DNA of 64,000 nt from assembly GCF_001718795.1 (NCBI RefSeq), contig NZ_CP013438.1, forward strand, positions 2,275,577 through 2,339,576, in the 5' to 3' direction. The notes beneath the pieces were generated by a model. The model was not told the origin of the DNA. It ran no database searches and worked only from the letters and a program-made list of their open reading frames with translations. This document shows positions 50,083 through 59,248 of the stretch, one piece after another. This stretch comes from Burkholderia latens. GTDB taxonomy: Bacteria > Pseudomonadota > Gammaproteobacteria > Burkholderiales > Burkholderiaceae. Positions within the stretch are counted from its first letter, which is position 1. Each line of letters begins with the position of its first letter. The position numbers were made by a program, and so were the translations under genes.

Positions 50083-51336
50083 TTATTGTGTCTGGAGCAC
50101 GTCCGCGGCCAGTTGGCCGGAACGGATCGCGCCCTCGATCGTGGCGGGCAGGCCGGTGGCAATCCAGTCGCCCGCCAGCACGAGATTGGTCCAGCGCGTA
50201 CGCACGGCCGGACGTTTCATTTCCTGCGACGGCACCGCCGCAAAACCCGCGCGCGGCTCGACGACGAGCTGCCACGCGGGGATGGCTTCGGCATTCGCGC
50301 CCGTCACGCGCGCGACGTCGTCCCAAATACGCTGCGCAAGCGCGTCGCGCGGCATGTCGAGCCAGCGGCCCGCATCGCGGATCGATGCCGCGAGCGTGCC
50401 GTCGCCGGTGCGCATCGCATCGACGATGCCGTTGACGACGGTCGTCTGCTGCGGAGGACCGTCGTGCGTGTCGGCGGCGAAATACGCGGTCACGACCGCG
50501 CCGAACGTATCGGGCGCCGTGAGGTCCGGCACCAGCGGTTGCGCAACCTCCGGCGGCACGGCCAGCACGACCGCGTCGCCCGGCGCGAGATCGACGCGTT
50601 CGCCGCCGATCGTGATCGCGTCGACCGCATTGCCATGCGCGCCGAACTCGAATGCATTGAGGCGCGAGTTCAGCCGTATTTGCGCGCCGCCATGCTGCAG
50701 CATCCGCAGCGCCGGTTCGACGAACGCGCTGCCGAGCCCCTGGCGCGCGACGAGCGGCCGGCAGCCCGGCCCGCCCGCCGAGAACGCGCCCCACAGCGCC
50801 GCTCGTGCGAGCTCGGCGCTCGCATGGCGCGGCTCGACGTTCAGCACGCCGACGAGAAACGGCCTCAGCCAGCGATCCCACAGCACGCCGTCGCATCGCA
50901 TCGTCTGCGCGAGCGAGCGGCCGGTGCGCGCGAATGCGAGCGGCGCGAGCGCCAGGTAGTCGAGCGGCGTGGTGCCGGGCGCACGCGAGGCGGCATCGAA
51001 CAGCCACGACGGCCAGCGTCCGTTGCCGAAGCGCAGCGTCCAGCGCTGCTGCGACGCGGCGTCGACCACTGGATATTCGGACAGCGCGGGCCCGACGAGC
51101 AGATCGGCCGCGCCCGTCGCGCGCAGGTAGCGCTGCGTCGCGGGCTGACCCGCGAAGATCTGATGCAGCCCGCTGTCGAGCGTCGTGTTCAACGTGCCGT
51201 CGAACCACGTGCGGCAACGGCCGCCCGCATGCGCACGCGCGTCGTGCAGCACGATCCGCCGCCCGCGGCGTTGCAGCTCGACGGCGGCCGACAGCCCCGC
51301 GAGTCCTGCACCGATCACGTGGACGGTTCTGGGCAT
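50083..51336 (-). CDS. hpnE: Squalene-associated FAD-dependent desaturase/oxidoreductase (HpnE)
   Basis: This 417-residue flavoprotein has the N-terminal FAD-binding motif HVIGAGLAGLSAAVELQRRGR with the following GGR. Near its end, LVLAGDWIATGLPATIEGAIRSGQLAAD is the second FAD contact region of amine-oxidase/phytoene-desaturase-like enzymes. HpnE is the reductive step that turns hydroxysqualene into squalene. It lies between shc and hpnD, 4 bp after hpnD's stop, so the three are co-transcribed. Confidence 0.9.
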   Translation of the reverse strand: MPRTVHVIGAGLAGLSAAVELQRRGRRIVLHDARAHAGGRCRTWFDGTLNTTLDSGLHQIFAGQPATQRYLRATGAADLLVGPALSEYPVVDAASQQRWTLRFGNGRWPSWLFDAASRAPGTTPLDYLALAPLAFARTGRSLAQTMRCDGVLWDRWLRPFLVGVLNVEPRHASAELARAALWGAFSAGGPGCRPLVARQGLGSAFVEPALRMLQHGGAQIRLNSRLNAFEFGAHGNAVDAITIGGERVDLAPGDAVVLAVPPEVAQPLVPDLTAPDTFGAVVTAYFAADTHDGPPQQTTVVNGIVDAMRTGDGTLAASIRDAGRWLDMPRDALAQRIWDDVARVTGANAEAIPAWQLVVEPRAGFAAVPSQEMKRPAVRTRWTNLVLAGDWIATGLPATIEGAIRSGQLAADVLQTQ

Positions 51337-51340
51337 CGGC

Positions 51341-52189
51341 TCAGAACAGCGCGTAGCGCGCCGCGATCATCAGCATGCGCGCCTTCGGCTTGCGCAGCGG
51401 GGCACGCGGATAAGCGAAGCCGCGCGCGATCGCAGCGTCGAGAATGCAGCGATAAGCGCCCGACATGATGCGCGGCGCCTTCACCTGCGCGCGCGCGCAG
51501 GTGTCCATCACGGCGTCCGCTTCGCGGAAGTGCGCGATCGCCCGTTCGACGAGCGTCGCGCACACGCGCGGCAGCGCCGGATCGCGCGCGATCGTCGCCG
51601 GATCGGTGATCGCGATGCCTTCCCGCGCGAGCAGCTCGCGCGGCAGATAGCAACGGTTGATTGCCGCATCGTCGTCGATGTCGCGCAGGATGTTCGTCAG
51701 TTGCAGCGCACGGCCGAGATGGTGCGACAGCTTGATGCCTTCCGCGTCGGGGATCCCGAAAATCCTCACCGACAGGCGGCCGGCCGCGCTCGCGACGCGA
51801 TCGCAGAACAGATCGAGCGTCGGCTCGTCGGGCGCGCAGATGTCTTCGGCGGCGTCCATCGCCATCCCGTCGATCATTGCGTGGAAGTCGTCGCGCTGCA
51901 GGTTGAACGCGCGAATTTCGCGCTCAAGCGCGATCAAATGCCGCGGCGGACGGCCGGCAAAGCACGCGTCGATATCCGCGCGCCAGCGATCGAGGCCCGC
52001 GTTGCGCTCGGCGCGCGGCAAATCGCTGTCGGCGATGTCGTCGACCGCGCGGCAAAACGCATAGACCTGGAACATCGCGTCGCGCTGCACCGCCGGCAGA
52101 ATGCGCATTGCCAGATAGAAAGAACTGCCCGATGTGACGGCAGCGGCGTCGGTTTCTTGTTCGTCCACGACGAGATTGGAAACGGCCAA
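51341..52189 (-). CDS. hpnD: Presqualene diphosphate synthase (HpnD)
   Basis: This roughly 282-residue trans-isoprenyl diphosphate synthase joins two farnesyl diphosphates. The two Asp-rich motifs are RAVDDIADSDLP and ILRDIDDDAAINRCYLP. I prefer the TTG at 52189 because GGAG lies seven bases before it; an in-frame GTG at 52213 would add eight residues but has no ribosome site. In the three-enzyme squalene route HpnC acts next, but no hpnC gene is next to it here. Confidence 0.9.
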   Translation of the reverse strand: MAVSNLVVDEQETDAAAVTSGSSFYLAMRILPAVQRDAMFQVYAFCRAVDDIADSDLPRAERNAGLDRWRADIDACFAGRPPRHLIALEREIRAFNLQRDDFHAMIDGMAMDAAEDICAPDEPTLDLFCDRVASAAGRLSVRIFGIPDAEGIKLSHHLGRALQLTNILRDIDDDAAINRCYLPRELLAREGIAITDPATIARDPALPRVCATLVERAIAHFREADAVMDTCARAQVKAPRIMSGAYRCILDAAIARGFAYPRAPLRKPKARMLMIAARYALF

Positions 52190-52444
52190 GACGAGCTCCA
52201 CGGAGGCACCCACGCGGGGCGATTGAAGAAGCCATGCCCGGCTGGGTTGGTCAGGGCGTCAAATGCGTGCGAGATATGCGAACGATCGACGCAGACAGGC
52301 ACAAATTACCGGCCGGAAGCCGGAATTGGGCGAAAGTATAGCAATCTTTGAAGTTCGATGGCGGCCTCGCGCCGGGCGGGCGCCGGGCGCGTACCCGCGG
52401 GCCGGCGCGGACGGCGGTGGCCATCAGCGCGGCTGGCCGCCCCC

Positions 52445-52777
52445 TCAGCCGTAGACGATGTCGCGCTGCAGGTCGAGCGCGATGAGGCCCATTTCGCGGG
52501 TCAGCTGCAGCATGGAGCGGCGCTCGAGCCGCGAGCCCATGAAGCTCGTCACGCGCCCGTCCGGCTCCACGGTGAACTGGAACAACGCGCTGCCGGTGCC
52601 GAACCACGCGCCCGGCACGTCCGGCGATTCATGCCAGTCGATCGCGTCGAATACGCTGGCGATTCCCGCACGCACGGCGTCGCCGGGGCCGATCGGCGGC
52701 GCGACGTCGCCCAGGTCGTCGAGCGAATAGGGGCCGGGTTTGTCCGGCTTCCGGTAGAAGAGATAGTCGACGTTCAT
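52445..52777 (-). CDS. Hypothetical protein upstream of the hopanoid operon
   Basis: This 110-residue protein starts MNVDYLFYRKPDKPGPYSLDDLG. I do not recognise a named family. It is soluble, with no signal peptide or membrane helix, and contains Trp and Phe in DWHESPDVPGAWFGTGSALFQFTVE, which looks like a small beta-rich fold. It lies about 250 bp upstream of hpnD in the same direction and could be co-expressed, but a promoter may lie between them. The following gene diverges. Confidence 0.75.
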   Translation of the reverse strand: MNVDYLFYRKPDKPGPYSLDDLGDVAPPIGPGDAVRAGIASVFDAIDWHESPDVPGAWFGTGSALFQFTVEPDGRVTSFMGSRLERRSMLQLTREMGLIALDLQRDIVYG

Positions 52778-52956
52778 GGGGCGCAAAGGGGACGAAAGCG
52801 TCAAATTAGCGCGCTTCGCGACAAATTCAAATCAGATCGAGACGAAATGTGGCCTGTACGAGACAGAAGCGCGGTTTCGCGCGACCCCGCGCGTCGATGC
52901 TTGGACGTGCGCGGCTTCGTCTAAGATGAACATCTTTCCCGAACGACACGGACATC

Positions 52957-53841
52957 ATGGAGACGAACGTAACCGCCACCCCGCAGTCCGATCATCCCGT
53001 TTTCGTGCTCGTGCACGGCGCGTGGCACGGCGCGTGGTGCTACACGCACGTCGCGGCCGCGCTCGCCGCGCGCGGCTATCTGTCGATCGCGCGCGACCTG
53101 CCCGCGCACGGCGTCCATGCCCGCTTTCCCGCATCGTATCTCGACAGGCCGCTCGACAAGGATGCGTTCGGCGCCGAGCCGTCGCCGGTCGCGAACACCA
53201 CGCTCGACGATTACGCGACGCAGGTGATGCAGGCCGTGGACGACGCGTACGCACTGGGCCGCGGCAAGGTCGTGCTCGTCGGGCACAGCATGGGCGGCCT
53301 CGCGATCACCGCCGCGGCGGAACGCGCGCCCGAGAAGATCGCGAAGATCGTCTATCTCGCCGCGTTCATGCCCGCGTCGGGCGTGCCGGGCCTCGACTAC
53401 GTGCGTGCGCCCGAGAACCACGGCGAGATGCTCGGCCCGCTGATGCTCGCGAGCCCGCGCGTCGCCGGCGCGCTGCGGATCGATCCGCACAGCGCCGACA
53501 CCGCGTATCGCGCACTCATGAAGCGTGCGCTGTACGACGACGCGCCGCTCGCCGACTTCGACGCGGTCGCGAACCTGATGAGTTGCGACGTGCCGGCCGC
53601 GCCGTTCGCCACCGCGATCCCGACGACCGCCGCGCGCTGGGGAGCGATCGACCGTCACTACATCAAGTGCCTGGCCGATCGCGTGATTCTTCCGGCGTTA
53701 CAGCAGCGCTTCATCGACGAAGCCGACGCGTTCGTGCCCGGCAACCCGACGCACGTGCACCAGCTCGACAGCAGCCATTCTCCGTTCGTGTCGCAGCCGG
53801 CCGTGCTGGCCGGCGTGCTCGCCGACATCGCGAAAAGCTGA
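52957..53841 (+). CDS. Alpha/beta hydrolase
   Basis: This 294-residue alpha/beta hydrolase has an oxyanion-loop segment VFVLVHGAWHGAWCY and the nucleophile elbow GHSMGG with S111. The end LDSSHSPFVSQPAVLAGVL carries the catalytic His, and an acid residue lies before it. This pattern (HGAWHGAWCW, then DSSHSP) is shared by plant methyl-esterase/hydroxynitrile lyase-like bacterial esterases. There is no signal peptide. Substrate cannot be told; it is a single gene between the small protein and the GGDEF gene. Confidence 0.88.
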   Translation: METNVTATPQSDHPVFVLVHGAWHGAWCYTHVAAALAARGYLSIARDLPAHGVHARFPASYLDRPLDKDAFGAEPSPVANTTLDDYATQVMQAVDDAYALGRGKVVLVGHSMGGLAITAAAERAPEKIAKIVYLAAFMPASGVPGLDYVRAPENHGEMLGPLMLASPRVAGALRIDPHSADTAYRALMKRALYDDAPLADFDAVANLMSCDVPAAPFATAIPTTAARWGAIDRHYIKCLADRVILPALQQRFIDEADAFVPGNPTHVHQLDSSHSPFVSQPAVLAGVLADIAKS

Positions 53842-53894
53842 AACGCGCGCCGCACACGCGCGAACCGGCAACTGCAACGGCGGCCGCGCGGCGG

Positions 53895-54845
53895 TTACGC
53901 GTATGCGACCGACTGGTCGCGCCCGAGCCGCTTCGCGCGATACAGCGCGGTGTCGGCCTCGTTGACGAGCGCGTCGCACGCCGCCGCGCCTGCCGTCGCA
54001 CACGCGGCGCCGACGCTCGCGGTCACCGACACGCTGACGCCTTCCGCATCGACCGGCGTGCCGCTGATCGCAACGCGCACCTTGTCGGCCACGAGCATCG
54101 CCTCGTCGAGATTCGTGCACGGCAGCAGCAACGCGAACTCCTCGCCGCCGAAACGGCCGAACGTATCCTGCGCGCGCACGATCGCCGCGACGCGCCGCGC
54201 CGTCTCGCGCAATACCGCATCGCCGACCGCGTGCCCGAACCGGTCGTTGATCGTCTTGAAGTGGTCGAGATCGAACAGCAGGACCGACAGGTCGCCGCCG
54301 TAACGCTGCCAGCGCGCGAACTCGTCGCTTAGCCGCGCCTCGAAGTAGCGCCGGTTCGCGATGCCGGTCAGGCCATCGAGGTTCGCGTGCTCGCGCAGTT
54401 TCGCGACCGCCTCTTCGCGCTCGCGCTGCATTACGCTCACGTGAGTGACGTCCGAGATCGTCACGCACACGGCCTCGACTTCGCGGCCGCGCGTGAGGGG
54501 CATGAACGTGCAGTCCTGCTGCATGTAATCGACGCCGCCCGTGATCGGCCGGTCGTGCTCGAAGCGAAACAGGTACGGACGCTGCTCCCACGAGCTGAAC
54601 GCGAAGCTGCCGAGCTGGAACACGCTCTCGAGCTTGCGCTGCAGCCACGCGCGCGGCAGCTCGGGAAAGCAGTCGAACAGGTTGCGGCCGATCACGTCGG
54701 CGGCCGGGATGCCGCTGTGGTCCTGCATGAAGCGATTCCACATCAGCACGGTCATCCCGCGATCGAGTACGAACAGGCCGAAGCCGACCCGTTCGATCAC
54801 GAGGTCGCTCAGCGACGGAGCGGGGGTAACGGCCGGCGCGTTCAT
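53895..54845 (-). CDS. PAS-GGDEF diguanylate cyclase
   Basis: This 316-residue cytoplasmic protein has a PAS domain at about residues 10-135 (GFGLFVLDRGMTVLMWNRFMQ, then VCVTISDVTHVSVMQ), a short coiled linker and a GGDEF domain. The active motif is GGEEF at 233-237. An I-site R-A-Q-D at 224-227 is present, so feedback by c-di-GMP is expected. Its ATG overlaps the CheC stop by 4 bp, placing it last in a CheY-CheC-cyclase operon. It may be the output enzyme of that chain. Confidence 0.9.
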   Translation of the reverse strand: MNAPAVTPAPSLSDLVIERVGFGLFVLDRGMTVLMWNRFMQDHSGIPAADVIGRNLFDCFPELPRAWLQRKLESVFQLGSFAFSSWEQRPYLFRFEHDRPITGGVDYMQQDCTFMPLTRGREVEAVCVTISDVTHVSVMQREREEAVAKLREHANLDGLTGIANRRYFEARLSDEFARWQRYGGDLSVLLFDLDHFKTINDRFGHAVGDAVLRETARRVAAIVRAQDTFGRFGGEEFALLLPCTNLDEAMLVADKVRVAISGTPVDAEGVSVSVTASVGAACATAGAAACDALVNEADTALYRAKRLGRDQSVAYA

Positions 54846-55468
54846 AGCGCGGACAGCAACGCGTCGAGCGCATCGCCCATCAGCCGGATCGAATCTTCGG
54901 CCATCAGCATCACGAAATGTGCGCGGAACGCATGATCCTCGAGCCCGAAGTTCACTTCGAGCAGCAGCGCGACGCTCCACGCGAGCGCGTTCGGCTGGAA
55001 CACGTCGTCGAACGACACGTTCGCGCCGAGCAGCCCGGGCGGGAAGAACACCGGCTTGCGGCCGAGCTCGTCGAGGATCGATGCGACGCACGCGCTCATC
55101 AGCACGTTCGCGACGTCGAACACGATTTCGTCCTGCGTCTCCATGCCGGCATACACGCCGTCACCGAAGGTGCGCTCCATCAGCGACATCAGCCGCGCGA
55201 CGCTCGCGCTGCGGCACAGCACGATCGCCTCGCCCTTGATGTCGGAGCGGAAGCCCTGGCGCACGGCCGTCACGTTCTCGTGAATGCCGGTCATCTCGCG
55301 CAGCGCGTCGCCAGCATCGGCCGCCTTCACGACGCGCACGCGCGGCACGGACAGCTCGATGAAGTGCCCGAGCAGCAGCGCGAGCCGTGCAGCGGCTCGA
55401 CCCATCGCGAGGTTGGCGATTTCCTGCAACGCGTCGCGTTGCTCCGCCGTGAACACCGATTCAGGCAT
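54842..55468 (-). CDS. CheC-like phosphatase family protein
   Basis: This 208-residue protein has the CheC/CheX/FliY pattern. The first half-site is EQRDALQEIANLAMGRAAARLALLL, of the E-x3-N motif type. The second is near DEIVFDVANVLMSACVASILDELG. Such proteins dephosphorylate phospho-CheY. It is encoded between a stand-alone CheY-like regulator and a GGDEF protein, with 8-bp and 4-bp overlaps. The ATG at 55468 is preferred because of AAGGAG upstream; ATG 55477 is too close to that site. Confidence 0.82.
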   Translation of the reverse strand: MPESVFTAEQRDALQEIANLAMGRAAARLALLLGHFIELSVPRVRVVKAADAGDALREMTGIHENVTAVRQGFRSDIKGEAIVLCRSASVARLMSLMERTFGDGVYAGMETQDEIVFDVANVLMSACVASILDELGRKPVFFPPGLLGANVSFDDVFQPNALAWSVALLLEVNFGLEDHAFRAHFVMLMAEDSIRLMGDALDALLSAL

Positions 55469-55829
55469 ACAACCCATACTCCTTGAGAATGGGCAGCAAC
55501 GCCTCCGACGTCACGGGCTTGGCAACGAATGCGATCGCGCCGAGCTCCCGCACGCGTGCTTGCGCCTGCGGCTGGATATCGGCGGATACCACGATCACGA
55601 ACGTGTTCAGATCTTCGTGGCGCAGTGTTTCCAGTACCTGATAGCCGTTCATGTCGGGCATCGTCAGGTCCAGAAACATCACGGAAGCTTTGCCGTCACG
55701 ATAGAGCGCCAAGGCCTCGCGACCATTCGCCGCATAAGCGACGTCGACGTCCCAGTCTCCCGGCAGCGCCTTTGTCAGAAGTTTGCGAGCGAGCAAGGAA
55801 TCGTCGGCAATCACTATCGGCAAAGGCAT
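55461..55829 (-). CDS. Stand-alone CheY-like response regulator
   Basis: This 122-residue single-receiver protein has the acidic pocket IVIADDSLL (D9, D10), phospho-acceptor D54 in VMFLDLTMPDMNGYQ, Ser in IVVSAD and the conserved Lys in FVAKPVTSEA. There is no output domain. It heads the operon and overlaps the CheC-like gene, so the two proteins probably act as a phospho-regulator and its phosphatase. No chemotaxis kinase or receptor is near, so the phosphate donor is unknown. Confidence 0.9.
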   Translation of the reverse strand: MPLPIVIADDSLLARKLLTKALPGDWDVDVAYAANGREALALYRDGKASVMFLDLTMPDMNGYQVLETLRHEDLNTFVIVVSADIQPQAQARVRELGAIAFVAKPVTSEALLPILKEYGLYA

Positions 55830-56299
55830 GGCGGCGAAGCGGTATACGGAATGGTCTCTCTCGCGTTAACGACCGCGCGGCGCGCTTCTTGAGGCGCCGG
55901 GCAATCAAGCGCGGGGCAACCGCCTTGCGGCCGCGCGCGGAGCGTCGCGCCACGACGCGCGCGACGCTCCGCGCGGCAAACGCCGGCGGGCGCATATATC
56001 TGTCATAGGGAAAGCAAGGCGCGATTCTCTGAGTAAACCGGAGGCGGTGCAACTCGCCATTTTCACCATTTCGAACAGAATCGATTCGATCGGCCGTCAT
56101 TCCGAAAACAGTCGCGATCAATTTTGAGATAAGCACGCAAAATTTTTCTTTGTGTACGTTTGCGCTGCCGGATTCATAGCGTTTTCATTCTTTCATTGCG
56201 TTCCTGTCGGAAGCGACAGGTTGCCCATGTGCTGTGCCGTACGGCGGCCGAGCGCAACTCGTTTATGATTGACCACCTCCGCTTCGCCCGCTCGCTTCG
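55830..56299. other. Divergent intergenic region with a large hairpin
   Basis: A gap of 470 bp lies between the CheY-like gene and the hybrid kinase. At 55928-55977 nearly matching arms share CGCGCGGAGCGTCGCGC and its complement, forming a long GC stem upstream of the cheY start. The stretch 56030-56180 is AT-richer and likely holds promoters. No coding frame is credible. Confidence 0.6.
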
Positions 56300-58540
56300 A
56301 TGACGTCCGAACGTCCCGCCGACTCCCGCCCACCTGCCTCCGCGCCCGCCGACGACTGGCAGGACGACGGCAACTATTCGTCCGGCGCTCCCGAGCACGA
56401 TTTCGCGGTCCGGCGCGTGACGTTGATCGTGCTGCTGGTGGCGGCGATCGTGTTGCCGTGCATCTACGTGTCGGTCATGGCGTACAACGACCTGAGGGCA
56501 CGCGAGGGCGCGGCGAGCGACGTGACGATGCGCACCGTGCGCGTCGCCGAAGAGCACGCGCTCAAGGTGTTCGACCTGAGCGAGACGCTCGATGCGCGCA
56601 TCGTCGATCTCGTGCAGGACATGGACGACGCCGCGGTGCGCCGCCAGGAAGCGGACATTCACGACGCGCTCAATACGATCGGCGGCGGCTATCCGCAGGT
56701 AGCGGCGGTGTCGATCTTCGGTGCGAGCGGGATGCTGCTCGCGAACAGCCTCTACTATCCGGCGCCCTACGCGTCGATCGCGAACCGCGACGACTTCACC
56801 GGCATCCGCGACGGCAAGGTGATCGAGCATATCTCCCGGTTGATGATGGGGCCGCTCAAGCTCGAGAACATCCCCGTATTCAATACCGGCGTCGCGCGAC
56901 GTCATAGCGACGGGTCGTTCGCCGGAATGGTGTCGATCGCGCTCAAGTCGTCCTACTTCAATGCGTTCTACCGCGACCTGCTCGGCGGTGCGTCCACGCC
57001 GATGACGATGGCGCTCGCGCGCTCGGACGGCGCGGTGATCGCGTCGTATCCGCCGCCGCCGTCACGCGCGCCGATCGATCGCACGGCGACGTTCGGCAAT
57101 GCGCACAACGATCCGCGCGCGGGCGTCGTGCGCGTCGGGCAGGGCACCGACAGCGAAATCGTCGCGTACCGGCAGGTCGGCAGCTATCCCGTGTACGTGA
57201 GCTGCTCGTACCGGACTTCGGCCATCTGGCATCAGTGGTACGAACATCTGAGCGTCCTGTTCATCTCGATGTTCGCGCCGTCGGTGGCGCTGTGGTGGGT
57301 GATCTGGTTGTCGCTGAAGCGGCTGAAGGCGGAAGAGGCGGCATGGGAACGCTGGCAGGCAGAGGCGTCGATGCGCCGCTCGATCGAATCGGCGTACCGG
57401 CAGTCGCGCAAGATGCAGGCGCTCGGCAATCTGGTCGGCAGCGTCGCGCACGACTTCAACAACCTGCTGATGATCATTTCGAGCAACGTGCAGATCGCGC
57501 GGCGGCGCGGCGTCCAGCATCTCGACAAGGAATTCGGTGCGATCGAGCGTGCGCTGAAGAACGGCCAGTCGCTCACGCGCCAGTTGCTCGGCGTCGCGCG
57601 CAAGCAGCCGCTTCACAACGAGACGATCGACGTCGGCCAATGGCTCGGCACGTGCCGCGAACTGCTGAAGACGTCGCTCGGCTCGAAGTCGTCGCTGGTC
57701 GTCGCGGTCGATGCAGGCGTGTGGCCGATCCGCGTCGACGTCGCGGAGCTCGAGCTCGCGGTGATCAATCTCGCAGTCAACGCGCGCGATGCGATGGCGA
57801 CCGGCGGCCGTTTAACCGTCGGCGCGCGCAACGTGACGCTGCGTCGCGAGGACGGCTTTCCGCTGACCGGCGATTTCGTGCAGATTTCGCTCGACGATAC
57901 GGGCGCCGGCATGGCGCCCGACGTGCTGGCGCGCGCGTTCGAGCCGCTGTTCACGACCAAGCCTCAAGGGATGGGCACGGGGCTCGGGCTGCCGCAGGTG
58001 TTCGCGTTCTGCGAGCGCTCGGGCGGCCTCGCGACGATCGACAGCGCGGTCGGCGCCGGTACGTCGGTGCGGCTCTACCTGCCGCGTGCGCGTGTCGAAG
58101 ACATCGTCGCACGGCCGCAGCCCGCCGCGCAGAGCACCGGCCCGCTCGCGGGCCTGCACGTACTGCTCGTGGAGGACAACAGCGAAGTCGCGGCCGGCAC
58201 CGAAGCGCTGCTTACACTGCTCGGGCACCGCGTCACTTATGCGCCCAGCGCCGACGACGCGTTGCGCCTGGTCGAGGGCGCAGCCGCGAACGATGCATTC
58301 GATCTGGTGATTTCCGATATCCACATGCCGGGCCGCCTGAACGGCATCGACCTCGCCGAAGCAATCGGCAAGCGGCCGGAGAAGCTGCCGGTGATCCTCG
58401 TCACCGGTTACGCGGAGGAGCTCGATCGCACGCGGACCGTCAACGTGCGCGTGTTGTCGAAGCCGTTCGACATCGCGCTGCTCGACGAGATCCTGCTCGG
58501 GATCCGCGAGGCGCGCGATGCGCGGCACGCAGGCGCGTGA
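56300..58540 (+). CDS. Hybrid sensor histidine kinase with C-terminal receiver
   Basis: This 746-residue protein has a membrane helix near residues 38-57, a periplasmic dCache-like sensor to about 305, and a second helix at about 315-335. A HisKA domain follows with H384 in GSVAHDFNNLLMI, then an ATPase domain with N-box VINLAVNARDAM and G-box DTGAGM and GTGLGLPQVF. The C-terminal receiver has D673 in LVISDIHMPG and Lys in VLSKPFD. It acts alone, with no DNA-binding regulator next to it. HDFNNLL kinases of this type often pass phosphate to separate regulators. Confidence 0.9.
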   Translation: MTSERPADSRPPASAPADDWQDDGNYSSGAPEHDFAVRRVTLIVLLVAAIVLPCIYVSVMAYNDLRAREGAASDVTMRTVRVAEEHALKVFDLSETLDARIVDLVQDMDDAAVRRQEADIHDALNTIGGGYPQVAAVSIFGASGMLLANSLYYPAPYASIANRDDFTGIRDGKVIEHISRLMMGPLKLENIPVFNTGVARRHSDGSFAGMVSIALKSSYFNAFYRDLLGGASTPMTMALARSDGAVIASYPPPPSRAPIDRTATFGNAHNDPRAGVVRVGQGTDSEIVAYRQVGSYPVYVSCSYRTSAIWHQWYEHLSVLFISMFAPSVALWWVIWLSLKRLKAEEAAWERWQAEASMRRSIESAYRQSRKMQALGNLVGSVAHDFNNLLMIISSNVQIARRRGVQHLDKEFGAIERALKNGQSLTRQLLGVARKQPLHNETIDVGQWLGTCRELLKTSLGSKSSLVVAVDAGVWPIRVDVAELELAVINLAVNARDAMATGGRLTVGARNVTLRREDGFPLTGDFVQISLDDTGAGMAPDVLARAFEPLFTTKPQGMGTGLGLPQVFAFCERSGGLATIDSAVGAGTSVRLYLPRARVEDIVARPQPAAQSTGPLAGLHVLLVEDNSEVAAGTEALLTLLGHRVTYAPSADDALRLVEGAAANDAFDLVISDIHMPGRLNGIDLAEAIGKRPEKLPVILVTGYAEELDRTRTVNVRVLSKPFDIALLDEILLGIREARDARHAGA

Positions 58541-58580
58541 CCCGCGGGCGCGCGGGCCGGCGCCTGCAACGCGACGACGC

Positions 58581-59135
58581 TCAGACCGACTTCAGCACGC
58601 GCACCCAGTCGACGTAGCGGTCGACGAAGCCCTGCAGGAATTTCCGCGTATCTTCGCTGACGATCTGGCCCTGGTCGTCGATGCGCGCCGGGTCGTGCTT
58701 GATGAACATTTCCGGCTGACCGAGCGTCTTCACGTCGAGATACGCGAGCACGTTGCGCAGATGCTGCTGCGCAAGCGCGGTGCCGACCGCGCCTGGTGAC
58801 GTGCCGAGCACAGCGCCTGGCTTGCCCGACCACGAGTTGTGGCCCCACGGGCGCGACCCCCAGTCGAGCGCATTCTTCAGTACACCCGGAATCGAGCGGT
58901 TGTACTCCGGCGTGACGAACAGCAGCGCGTCGGCTGCTTCGATCGACTGCTTGAAGCGTTTCGCGACTTCCGGAAAGTCCGCGTCGTAGTCCTGGCTATA
59001 CAGCGGCAGTTCGCCGATCTCGACGAATTCGAACGAGAAATCGGCTGGGGCGAGCGAGATTACGGCATGCGCGAGCGCGCGGTTCCACGAACCGCGACGC
59101 AGGCTGCCGACGACGACCGCAACACGATAGGACAT
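58581..59135 (-). CDS. NADPH-dependent FMN reductase (ChrR/YieF-like)
   Basis: This 184-residue flavodoxin-fold protein has the FMN loop VVGSLRRGSWNRALAHA and the second FMN contact TPEYNRSIPGVLKNALDWGSRP. These are typical of the chromate/quinone reductase group ChrR/YieF. The ATG at 59135 is preceded by AAGGAG; the longer frame would overlap the DnaA boxes. It is convergent with the hybrid kinase. Its promoter region contains the DnaA-box cluster at 59249-59283. Confidence 0.9.
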   Translation of the reverse strand: MSYRVAVVVGSLRRGSWNRALAHAVISLAPADFSFEFVEIGELPLYSQDYDADFPEVAKRFKQSIEAADALLFVTPEYNRSIPGVLKNALDWGSRPWGHNSWSGKPGAVLGTSPGAVGTALAQQHLRNVLAYLDVKTLGQPEMFIKHDPARIDDQGQIVSEDTRKFLQGFVDRYVDWVRVLKSV

Positions 59136-59248
59136 GGTGTTCTCCTTCCGGTGAGTGAGGAATCGGACCGATTGATTCAGGACAGGCGACAAAGGTCTGT
59201 TTATAGGCAAGCCAGCCCGCGAGCCGTCCGACGGGGCCGACCGGCCGA

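Noticed and set aside
46888..51468. 1526-residue plus-strand frame opposite hpnG, shc and hpnE
   Set aside because: Arg/Ala-rich antisense shadow of well-recognised genes, typical of GC-rich DNA.
55696..56136. 146-codon minus-strand frame upstream of the CheY-like gene
   Set aside because: Overlaps the real cheY-like gene in another frame and crosses the large hairpin.
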